Below, one piece after another: positions 10,872 through 18,520 of a DNA stretch of 64,000 nucleotides. A program made the position numbers and the translations under genes. The stretch comes from Microbacterium paraoxydans (GTDB lineage: Bacteria; Actinomycetota; Actinomycetes; Actinomycetales; Microbacteriaceae), in the NCBI RefSeq assembly GCF_900105335.1, contig NZ_LT629770.1, positions 2,542,001-2,606,000 on the forward strand, written 5' to 3'. The stretch's first letter is position 1. Every line of letters starts with the position of its first letter. The notes beneath the pieces are model-generated. The model searched no databases. It saw nothing but the letters and a program-made list of their open reading frames with translations, and was not told the origin of the DNA.

Positions 10872-10883
10872 CTGGGGCTGGGG
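10872..10883 (+). repeat. Tandem CTGGGG pair before the 1573-residue secreted protein
   Basis: CTGGGG at 10872-10877 directly followed by CTGGGG at 10878-10883. The second copy overlaps the GGGGAG ribosome-binding site of the gene starting at 10890. Confidence 0.35.
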
Positions 10884-10889
10884 AGCAAC

Positions 10890-13800
10890 ATGGGTAAGAC
10901 ATCCACTTCGAGGCGGGCGCTGAGCGCACTCGCGTCGGTCGTGACGGCGGCGCTGCTGATCACGGGCATGACCACGCTGGGGGCGACCGGGGCGGCAGCG
11001 GCCGATACACCGCCGACGCCACCGCCGCTTCTGCAGCGGAACGACGACGTGGTGACGTCGGACCCGATCCCGACCGTGCAGATAGACAACGGGTATGTGT
11101 GGGCGCAGACGACGATCGGCTCGACCGTCTACGCGGTGGGCAAGTTCGACAACGCCCGCGCACCGCTCGCCGCGCCGGGGACGAGCCTGACCGCCCGTTC
11201 CAACGTCCTCGCGTATGACATCAACACGGGTCAGCTGCTCTCCTTCGCACCGCAGGTGAACGGCGTGATCAAGGCCGTGGCCGCTTCGCCGGACGGCAGC
11301 CGCATCTACATCGGCGGCTCCTTCAACGCCGTCAATGGTCAGACGCGCTGGAACTTCGCCGCGCTGGACGCCGTGACCGGACAGCTCGTGCCCGGCTTCT
11401 CGCCCTCGATCGGCGGCAGCGGCGTGTATGCCCTCGCCACCTCGGGCTCGAGCGTCTACGTCGGAGGTCTCTTCACGCAGGGCAACGCGACCCCGCGCAA
11501 GAACCTCGCGGCCTTCTCCTCGACGAACGGCGCGCTGCTCAGCTGGGCGCCGCAGACGGACCTTCAGGTCGACGCCATGGTGATGGACCCGGCGGGTCAG
11601 AACGTCATCGCCGCCGGTCGTTTCTCGCAGGTCAACGGCGACCTGACGATGCGCGGCACCGTCGCGCTCGACAAGACGACCGGCGCGGTGGACAGCGGAT
11701 GGGCGCTGCCGCAGACGGTGAAGAACGGCTCGAACACCGGGGCGAACTCGGGCAAGGCGGGGATCTTCGGACTCGCGGCCGACGCCGGCGCCGTGTACGG
11801 CACCGGGTGGGTGTACGCGGACGCGGCCACGGGCAACCTCGAGGGTACCTTCGCGGCAGAGGCCGGAAGCGGCCAGGTCCGCTGGATCGCGGACTGCCTC
11901 GGCGACCACTACGGCGTCTACTCGACCGGCAAGACGGTCTACACGACCAGCCACACCCATGCCTGCAGCACCATGGGTATGCACCCGGAGCAGAACCCGC
12001 GTACGCACCGGTACTCGGAGGCGTACACGGCGGACGCCCGCGGTCTGCTGGGCAACCAGCCCGCGGCCGGTGGCACGTACAAGAACTGGGCCGGGACGCC
12101 GGCGCCCTCGGCCTACGCCTGGACGCCGGACTGGGCCGTGGGCGTGACCACGGGGATGGGTCAGGCCGGACTCTCGATCACCGGTGCCGGGAACATGATC
12201 TCGATCGGCGGTGAGTTCCGCTCCGTGAACAACGGCCGATTCGAGGGGCTCGTGCGCTTCTCCACCAACCCGCCCGGCGGCGCGAAGGACGGCCCTCGGC
12301 TGTCGGGTGCCAATTGGACCGGCACGGCGCAGTCGTTCATCCCCGGGCGTGCGCGGATCTCGATCCCCGCGAACTGGGATCGTGACGACCTCACGCTGAC
12401 CTATGAGCTGCGTCGGACGGGGACCACCGCACCGGTGGCCACCGCCACCGCCCGCGGCACCTGGTGGGACCGCCCCTCGGTGAACCTCGAGGACAAGGCC
12501 GCAGCTCCCGGGTCGACGCAGGAGTACACCGTCGTCGCGAAGGACAGCGCGGGCAACTCCGTCTCCAGCCAGGCGATGAGCGTGACCATCGCGGCCGGTG
12601 CGGTGTCGAACTACGTCAACGCCGTCACGGCGGACGGACCGCAGCTCTACTACCCGCTCGGCACCGCCGCGCAGGACTGGGCCGGATCCAACACCCCCGT
12701 GTTCGGCACGGGAGTTACCGCATCGACGTCCGGTGTGGAGAACACCGCGACCGGCGCCTCGACCTTCACCGGGACGAACACGGGCCGTGTGGCCTCCGGA
12801 AGCAAGATCGCCGCGCCTTCCGAGTTCTCGACCGAACTGTGGTTCAAGACCAACACGACCAGCGGTGGCAAGCTGATGGGCTACGGCGCTGCGGCGTCGG
12901 GTGAGTCGACCAGCTACGACCGTCACATCTACATGACCAACAACGGCCGCCTCGTCTTCGGTACCTACAACGGCAGCACGCAGACGGTGCAGAACGGCGC
13001 GGCGCTCAACGACAACCAGTGGCACCATGCCGTCGCGACGCAGAGCGCGGACGGGATGAAGCTCTACGTCGACGGCCAGCTCGTGTCGTCGCTCGCCGGG
13101 GCCACGACCGCGGAGAACTACACGGGATATTGGCGTATCGGCGGGGACAACCTCGCCGGCTGGCCGTCCGAGCCCAGTTCCAAGTACTTCAAGGGGTCCC
13201 TGGACGAGGTCGCGGTCTATCCATTCGCTCTCACCCCGACGCAGGTGAAGACGCACTACGGCATCGGCAAGGGCTTCCAGGCCCCGACGGCGGCCTTCTC
13301 CGCCACCCCGACCGACCTCGCCGTCGCGTTCGACGCGGAGGCCTCGGCGCCCGCGGGGTCGGCGACGATCGCCGGCTACCGGTGGGACTTCGGCGACGAC
13401 TCGGCCACGGCGACCGGCAAGACGACGAGCCACACGTACGAGAAGTCCGGCACCTACACGGTGACGCTGACGGTGACGGACAGCAACGGGCTCGCCAGCA
13501 CGGCGCAGAAGCAGGTCGTGGTGCAGGCACCGAACGTCCTTCCGACGGCTGCCTTCGAGACGACCGCGAACGGCCTGACGGTCTCGGCCGACGCGTCCGC
13601 CTCGGCGGACTCGGACGGCTCCCTCGCCTCCTACGCCTGGAACTGGGGGGACGGCACGACGTCGACCGGGCAGGTCGCCACGCACGTGTACGCCACCGCC
13701 GGCACCCGCACGGTGACTCTGACCGTCACCGACGATCGCGGCGGCAGCGCGTCCACCACTCGACAGGTGACGACCACGCATGCCGACCCGGTGGCGGCCT

Positions 13801-15611
13801 TCACGGCGACGGCCTCGGGGCTGAACGTCAACGTCTCCGCCGCGGGTTCGAGCGCGTCCGACGGCGCGACTTTGACCTACTCGTGGAACTGGGGTGACGG
13901 ATCCCCTGCGGGCTCCGGAGCCTCCGCCGGCCACACGTACGCGAGCGCCGGGGCGCGCGAGATCACCCTGACGGTGACCGACAGCCTCGGGTCGACGGCG
14001 ACGGCCACCAAGACGGTGACGCTGACCGCTCAGGTGTTCGCGGCATCCGATGCCTTCGGCCGTGTCGTCTCGAGCGGCTGGGGTGCCGCCGACAAGGGAG
14101 GCACCTGGGCGCCGGTGAGCGGCTCCGCCGCGGTGCTCTCCGTCGGCGACGGCGTGGGCAAGGTGAACCTGACGCCGGGTGAGACGAGGGAGATGCTGCT
14201 GCAGGGCACGTCGGTCCTCGACTCCTCCGCGCGCATCAGCTACACCCTCGCGTCCGGTCCCTCCACCGGGGTGGCATACGAAGGACTGGGCGCCCGCCGT
14301 TCCGGGTCCTCCGGCTACCGAGCGCTCGCCTGGCACCGGGCCGACGGCACGACCTGGCTCGTGATCCACCGCAACGGCACCGCGATCGCCAGCACCGCCG
14401 TCTCCGGGCTCACCTGGAGCGCGGGCAGCTCGTTCACGCTCCTGATGGAGACGACCGGGTCGTCCACGACGACCATCCGCGCCAAGCTGTGGGCGTCGGG
14501 GTCGGCGGAGCCCGCGAACTGGCAGCTCACCACGACGGATGCGACTCCGGCCCTCCAGGTCGCCGGCGCCCCGACCGTGTTCTCCTACCGCGCGGGCAGC
14601 GCCACCGGCACCAACCTCGCCAGCTTCGACGACTTCACGCTGAAGAACCTCGGCACGCCGGCCCCTGAGCCCGAGCCGCAGCCCGAACCGGAGCCCGCGA
14701 ATGTCGCTCCGGTGGCTGCCTTCACCGCGACCGCGACCAACCTCACGGTCGCCGTGGACGGCAGCGCCTCGACCGACTCCGACGGCACGATCGCCTCGTA
14801 CGCCTGGAACTTCGGCGACGGGACGACCGGGACGAGTGCGACGAGCAGCCGCACCTACACCGCGGCGGGGACCTACACCGTCACCCTCACGGTGAAGGAC
14901 GACAAGGGTGCCACGCACACCACCACCAAGCCGGTGACCGTGACTGCGCCTCCCGTCGAGCCGGAGCCCGAGCCCGAGCCCGAGCCGCAGCCGGCTCCGG
15001 TGGCGGACGACGGCTTCGATCGCACGGCGGGACCCGGCTGGGGCACCGCCACGGTCGGCGGGGCGTGGACGATCGCGGGCGGTTCGCAGGCGGCGGCGAC
15101 GGTGGCCGACGGTCAGGCCAAGCTGAACCTCATCGCCGGGGACACCCGCCACGCGACGCTCAACACCACGTCGGCCGCCGACACGGTGCTCGAGACGCAG
15201 TTCCGGGTCGACCAGGCCCCCGCGGCGGGTGGCGCCTACATCGGCGTGATCGCGCGGCAGTCGGCGGCCGGGAAGTACTTCGTCCGCGCCTGGCTGCGTC
15301 CTGACGGCACGGTCTGGCTCGTCGTGCACCGTGAAGGGACCGTCCTGCGCACGCAGGCCGTACCCGGGCTGGTCTGGGCGGCGGACACCTCCTACAACCT
15401 CGAGGTGTCCGTGACCGGGACGACGTCGGCGACGCTGTCCGCCAAGTTCTGGCCGACGGACAACACGAAGCCGGCAGCCTGGCAGATCACCACGACCGAC
15501 GCGGCGCCCCTGGGCGCCGGCGCGGTGGGTCTGAGCGGCAACCGCTCCGGCAGCGCGACCGCGCCGTTGGGCGTGTCGTTCGATTCGTTCCGCGTCACCG
15601 CACCGCAGTAA
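10890..15611 (+). CDS. Very large secreted beta-propeller/LamG/PKD multidomain protein
   Basis: 1573 residues. Signal peptide 1-~38 (hydrophobic core, then GAAAADTPP). Residues ~50-460 carry propeller-like repeats with YIGGSFNAVNGQ, YVGGLFTQG and AAGRFSQVNGD. About 571-793 is a LamG-like fold (NQWHHAVATQSADG, MKLYVDGQLV). PKD domains at ~797-880, 881-965, 966-1048 and 1270-1353 show W-[DN]-[FW]-G-D-[GD] and TYTVTLTVTD motifs. Two copies of a ~200-residue module (~1049-1255 and 1370-1573) begin DAFGRVVSSGWG and GFDRTAGPGWG and follow Pro-Glu linkers or PKDs. No sortase motif or terminal membrane helix is visible, so it is probably released or bound to glycan. It sits among polymer-assembly genes, which suggests an extracellular polysaccharide-binding or matrix role (inference). 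Confidence 0.85.
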   Translation: MGKTSTSRRALSALASVVTAALLITGMTTLGATGAAAADTPPTPPPLLQRNDDVVTSDPIPTVQIDNGYVWAQTTIGSTVYAVGKFDNARAPLAAPGTSLTARSNVLAYDINTGQLLSFAPQVNGVIKAVAASPDGSRIYIGGSFNAVNGQTRWNFAALDAVTGQLVPGFSPSIGGSGVYALATSGSSVYVGGLFTQGNATPRKNLAAFSSTNGALLSWAPQTDLQVDAMVMDPAGQNVIAAGRFSQVNGDLTMRGTVALDKTTGAVDSGWALPQTVKNGSNTGANSGKAGIFGLAADAGAVYGTGWVYADAATGNLEGTFAAEAGSGQVRWIADCLGDHYGVYSTGKTVYTTSHTHACSTMGMHPEQNPRTHRYSEAYTADARGLLGNQPAAGGTYKNWAGTPAPSAYAWTPDWAVGVTTGMGQAGLSITGAGNMISIGGEFRSVNNGRFEGLVRFSTNPPGGAKDGPRLSGANWTGTAQSFIPGRARISIPANWDRDDLTLTYELRRTGTTAPVATATARGTWWDRPSVNLEDKAAAPGSTQEYTVVAKDSAGNSVSSQAMSVTIAAGAVSNYVNAVTADGPQLYYPLGTAAQDWAGSNTPVFGTGVTASTSGVENTATGASTFTGTNTGRVASGSKIAAPSEFSTELWFKTNTTSGGKLMGYGAAASGESTSYDRHIYMTNNGRLVFGTYNGSTQTVQNGAALNDNQWHHAVATQSADGMKLYVDGQLVSSLAGATTAENYTGYWRIGGDNLAGWPSEPSSKYFKGSLDEVAVYPFALTPTQVKTHYGIGKGFQAPTAAFSATPTDLAVAFDAEASAPAGSATIAGYRWDFGDDSATATGKTTSHTYEKSGTYTVTLTVTDSNGLASTAQKQVVVQAPNVLPTAAFETTANGLTVSADASASADSDGSLASYAWNWGDGTTSTGQVATHVYATAGTRTVTLTVTDDRGGSASTTRQVTTTHADPVAAFTATASGLNVNVSAAGSSASDGATLTYSWNWGDGSPAGSGASAGHTYASAGAREITLTVTDSLGSTATATKTVTLTAQVFAASDAFGRVVSSGWGAADKGGTWAPVSGSAAVLSVGDGVGKVNLTPGETREMLLQGTSVLDSSARISYTLASGPSTGVAYEGLGARRSGSSGYRALAWHRADGTTWLVIHRNGTAIASTAVSGLTWSAGSSFTLLMETTGSSTTTIRAKLWASGSAEPANWQLTTTDATPALQVAGAPTVFSYRAGSATGTNLASFDDFTLKNLGTPAPEPEPQPEPEPANVAPVAAFTATATNLTVAVDGSASTDSDGTIASYAWNFGDGTTGTSATSSRTYTAAGTYTVTLTVKDDKGATHTTTKPVTVTAPPVEPEPEPEPEPQPAPVADDGFDRTAGPGWGTATVGGAWTIAGGSQAAATVADGQAKLNLIAGDTRHATLNTTSAADTVLETQFRVDQAPAAGGAYIGVIARQSAAGKYFVRAWLRPDGTVWLVVHREGTVLRTQAVPGLVWAADTSYNLEVSVTGTTSATLSAKFWPTDNTKPAAWQITTTDAAPLGAGAVGLSGNRSGSATAPLGVSFDSFRVTAPQ

Positions 15612-15614
15612 GAT
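15609..15614 (+). promoter_or_regulatory. Candidate -10 box before the polymerase gene
   Basis: TAAGAT overlaps the stop of the preceding gene and lies 8 nt before the ATG at 15623. It could give a near-leaderless transcript in addition to readthrough. Confidence 0.3.
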
Positions 15615-15622
15615 CCTGACGC

Positions 15623-16927
15623 ATGGCCACTGCTGTCCCGATCGCGCTCCTCGCCTTCGGCGGAATCGCGGCAGTGGCCATCGTCGTGTTCGCCCTCCGG
15701 CTGCTTCCGCGCGCCGCCTTCGCGGTGTGGGCCGTCGTGCTGTTCTTCGTGCCGCTCTGGGTGGGTGTCAACCTCGGGTTCTACTGGGCGGGGATCACCC
15801 TGCTCACCGTCCTGCTGATCATCGTGAACTGGTCGGTCGTGCCGCTGCGCGCCGCCGACGCCTGGGTCGCGGCGTTCGTCCTCGTCGTGGTCGGCCTGTA
15901 CGGGTTCGGCACTGTCGACCTCGCCTCCCTCGTCGCCTCGCTCCTGGAGTGGGTGATCCCGTACATCTGGGGGCGCGTGGTGCTCGCGCGTGTGACGACC
16001 GACTGGATCACGTCCACGATCGCGGTCGTGGCCATCGTGGCTGCGGCGCTCGCTGTGGTGGAGTTCCTCACGTCCTTCAACCCCTTCGTCCTCATCCCCG
16101 GGTCGGGTGTGGTGTACGAGACGTGGAGTCCGCTGCAGGAGCGCGGTGGGGTGCTGCGTGCGGAAGGCGCCTGGGGGCACTCGATCGCGCTCGGCGCCGC
16201 GCTCGCGATGTCCTCCGCGTTCGTCGTGGCGACGCGGTGGCGGCTGTTCCCGAAGATCACCGGCATCGTGCTCATCGCCACCGCCACGGTCTTCACTTTC
16301 AGTCGTGCCGGCCTGCTCACGCTGGTGCTCACCCTGGTCCTGTCCACCTTCCTCATCGTCGGCGTCTCGACCCGCTTCCGGGTGACGGTGGCGGTCGCCG
16401 GCGTGATCGGCGCCGCGATCGTCATCCCCGTCATCGATTCCGTGTTCGGTGCGGCGGGGGATGAGGCCGGAGGCAGCGCCGACTACCGCACCGACCTCCT
16501 GGTCCTCCTGGAGCAGGTGCAGCTGTTCGGCAACCCCGGCGACTGGCACTCCCTCGTCTCCGGCGACTACTACCTGGGGTACTTCGCGCGCTCGGTGGAC
16601 AACGCCCTCGTGCTCACGCTCCTCCGGTACGGCTACGTGCCGACGCTGCTCATCATGGCGGCCGTCGTCTGCGCGGCGCTCCTGGCCGTGCGGCGGTCGA
16701 CGCGGAGTCCTGCCGCCCTCGCTGTCGTCGGGCAGCTTCCGAGCCTGGTCGTCGTCGCCCTCATCACGCAGTACAGCATGTTCCTGTGGTTCTGCGTGGG
16801 GCTCGCGGTGACCTGGGCCCGAGACGCGGGGACACGATCCACCGCGGCCGACACGGCATTCCTGCGCGATCTTGACACGTCGGCGCCGCCGCCGGCCCGA
16901 GCCGCTCCACAGGTGCGGCAGACGTGA
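15623..16927 (+). CDS. O-antigen ligase/polymerase-like (Wzy-type) membrane protein
   Basis: 434 residues, almost wholly hydrophobic, with about ten or more helices. The central extracellular loop (FNPFVLIPGSGVVYETWSP) followed by RAEGAWGHSIALGAALAM fits the O-antigen polymerase/ligase family. A second large loop near residues 285-325 contains DYRTDLLVLLEQV. The hydrophilic tail is short. It lies between the giant secreted protein and the Wzz/BY-kinase gene, as expected for the polymerase that joins flipped repeat units outside the membrane. Wzy proteins are too divergent to confirm by eye. Confidence 0.75.
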   Translation: MATAVPIALLAFGGIAAVAIVVFALRLLPRAAFAVWAVVLFFVPLWVGVNLGFYWAGITLLTVLLIIVNWSVVPLRAADAWVAAFVLVVVGLYGFGTVDLASLVASLLEWVIPYIWGRVVLARVTTDWITSTIAVVAIVAAALAVVEFLTSFNPFVLIPGSGVVYETWSPLQERGGVLRAEGAWGHSIALGAALAMSSAFVVATRWRLFPKITGIVLIATATVFTFSRAGLLTLVLTLVLSTFLIVGVSTRFRVTVAVAGVIGAAIVIPVIDSVFGAAGDEAGGSADYRTDLLVLLEQVQLFGNPGDWHSLVSGDYYLGYFARSVDNALVLTLLRYGYVPTLLIMAAVVCAALLAVRRSTRSPAALAVVGQLPSLVVVALITQYSMFLWFCVGLAVTWARDAGTRSTAADTAFLRDLDTSAPPPARAAPQVRQT

Positions 16928-16950
16928 GGGAGACGTGCAGATGGCTCCTC

Positions 16951-16956
16951 TAGAAT
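16951..16956 (+). promoter_or_regulatory. Candidate -10 box for the Wzz/BY-kinase gene
   Basis: TAGAAT 26 nt before the ATG at 16983, giving a ~20-nt leader that contains the GGGGAG ribosome site. Confidence 0.4.
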
Positions 16957-16982
16957 CGAGACCTCAGGGGGAATGGGGAGTC

Positions 16983-18335
16983 ATGGCCGAGAGCCGGGTC
17001 AGCCTGCGTGTCATCGCGGGCTCACTGCGTAAGTTCTGGTGGTTGATCGTGCTGTGCGGCGTGGTGGGCGCCGCCGGGTCATACGGATACGCGTCGCTGC
17101 AGACGCCGTTGTTCCAGGCGACCACCTCGCTCTACTTCGCGCTCAACCAGGGTACGAGTGCCTCCGATCTCAACCAGGGGTCCGTGTACACCCAGAGCCA
17201 GATGCTCTCCTTCGCCCAGCTGGCGACGAGCTCGCGGGTGCTCGACCCGGTGATCGAGGAGCTCGGTCTCGACACGACACCTCGCGCGCTCGCCAGAGAC
17301 ATCGAGGTCACCATCCCGCAGAGCACGGTCACGCTGCGCGTCACCGGCATCACCGACGACCCTGAGTCCGCTGCCGAGCTCGCGAACGCGGTCGCCGAGC
17401 AGCTCATCACGGTCGTGAAGGACGTCGCCCCGAAGGACCCGCAGGGCGAGTCCACGATCACGGCCGAGGTCATCGACGACGCGGTGGTCCCGGAGTTCCA
17501 GTTCACCCCGAGCAAGCCGAGGGATGCAGCGCTCGGCGGGTTCCTCGGTGGCGTGCTGGGCCTCGCGGCCGCTGTGCTCATCGGAGTGCTGGACACGCGG
17601 GTCCGCAACGAGGAGGCGCTGACGCAGGCCGGGGGAGATCCCGTGCTCGGCGTCGTCTCCAAGTCGCCGTTGCTGGAGGCGCGGGGAATCGCCGTCGCCC
17701 AGGAGCCGCTCGGCCACACGTCCGAGGAGTTCCGGCGCATCCGGTCGGCGCTCGCGTATGCGAACGTCTCGTCCCGGGTGAAGGTGCTGCTGGTGACTTC
17801 CGGCATGCCAGCCGAGGGCAAGTCGACCGTGTCGGTGAACCTCGCGATGACCCTCGCGGCGCTCCGCAACTCCGTCCTCCTGATCGACGCGGACATGCGG
17901 CGCCCGCGCGCCCACGAGCACGCCGGCATCGACGGTTCGGTCGGACTCACCAGTGTGCTGCTCGACGAGGTCGAGTTCGAGGTGGCGAAGCATCGTGTCG
18001 CGGACACCACGCTCGACATCCTCCCGGCCGGCACCATCCCGCCGAACCCTGCCGAGCTGCTCACGTCGGCCCGCATGGCGCAGCTTCTCGACTTCGCGGC
18101 CGCGGACTACGACTACGTCGTGATCGACTCGCCCCCGACGCTCAGCGTCGCGGACGCCAATCTCCTGGCCACCCAGACGGACGGCGTGATCCTCGTCGTC
18201 GACGCCACGAAGACGAGGCGCGCAGCGTTGGAGAAGAGCATCAAATCGCTGGAATCGGGCGGCGCACGCATCCTCGGCACGGTCCTCAACCGCGCACGTC
18301 CCGATCGTCACCGCAGCGAGTACTACAGCGAGTGA
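16983..18335 (+). CDS. Wzz/BY-kinase fusion: polysaccharide chain-length regulator and tyrosine autokinase
   Basis: 450 residues. N-terminal Wzz domain with membrane helix 1 (FWWLIVLCGVVGAAGSYGYA), a periplasmic-type region, and helix 2 near residue 180 (LGGFLGGVLGLAAAVLIGVL). The cytoplasmic CpsD/CapB-like kinase follows: Walker A GMPAEGKSTVSVNLA (~275), Walker A' LLIDADMRRPR (~299) and Walker B YVVIDSPP (~379). The C terminus ends in a short tyrosine pair (SEYYSE), a modest cluster for a BY-kinase. The start is the ATG after GGGGAG. It controls polymer length together with the polymerase and is a natural substrate for the phosphatase at 9466. Confidence 0.92.
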   Translation: MAESRVSLRVIAGSLRKFWWLIVLCGVVGAAGSYGYASLQTPLFQATTSLYFALNQGTSASDLNQGSVYTQSQMLSFAQLATSSRVLDPVIEELGLDTTPRALARDIEVTIPQSTVTLRVTGITDDPESAAELANAVAEQLITVVKDVAPKDPQGESTITAEVIDDAVVPEFQFTPSKPRDAALGGFLGGVLGLAAAVLIGVLDTRVRNEEALTQAGGDPVLGVVSKSPLLEARGIAVAQEPLGHTSEEFRRIRSALAYANVSSRVKVLLVTSGMPAEGKSTVSVNLAMTLAALRNSVLLIDADMRRPRAHEHAGIDGSVGLTSVLLDEVEFEVAKHRVADTTLDILPAGTIPPNPAELLTSARMAQLLDFAAADYDYVVIDSPPTLSVADANLLATQTDGVILVVDATKTRRAALEKSIKSLESGGARILGTVLNRARPDRHRSEYYSE

Positions 18336-18393
18336 CCAGCTCGCGGTCCGCTGTGCGCGGGCACGCAGCATATCGGCGGAGGGGCTCGAAACG

Positions 18394-18423
18394 TTTGCCA
18401 TCGCCTGGAGAGGCGGTTATTCT
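18394..18423 (+). promoter_or_regulatory. Candidate sigma70-like promoter for the beta-helix protein gene
   Basis: TTTGCC (18394-18399), 18-nt spacer, TATTCT (18418-18423), in the 185-nt gap after the BY-kinase gene. The leader would be about 90 nt. Confidence 0.4.
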
Positions 18424-18520
18424 TCATGGGTTGCGAGGGGGGCTCGCTCTTTGTCGCCGGGGTTGAAACTGCGGCGAAGCGTGGGTTGATCGTGCAGTCT
18501 GCCCCAGAAACGGTGACATC

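Noticed and set aside
10242-15329. A 1695-codon open frame antisense to the giant secreted protein
   Set aside because: It is an effect of very high third-position GC. The plus-strand frame has a signal peptide and recognisable LamG/PKD domains; the antisense product is a low-complexity Arg/Gly/His-rich string.
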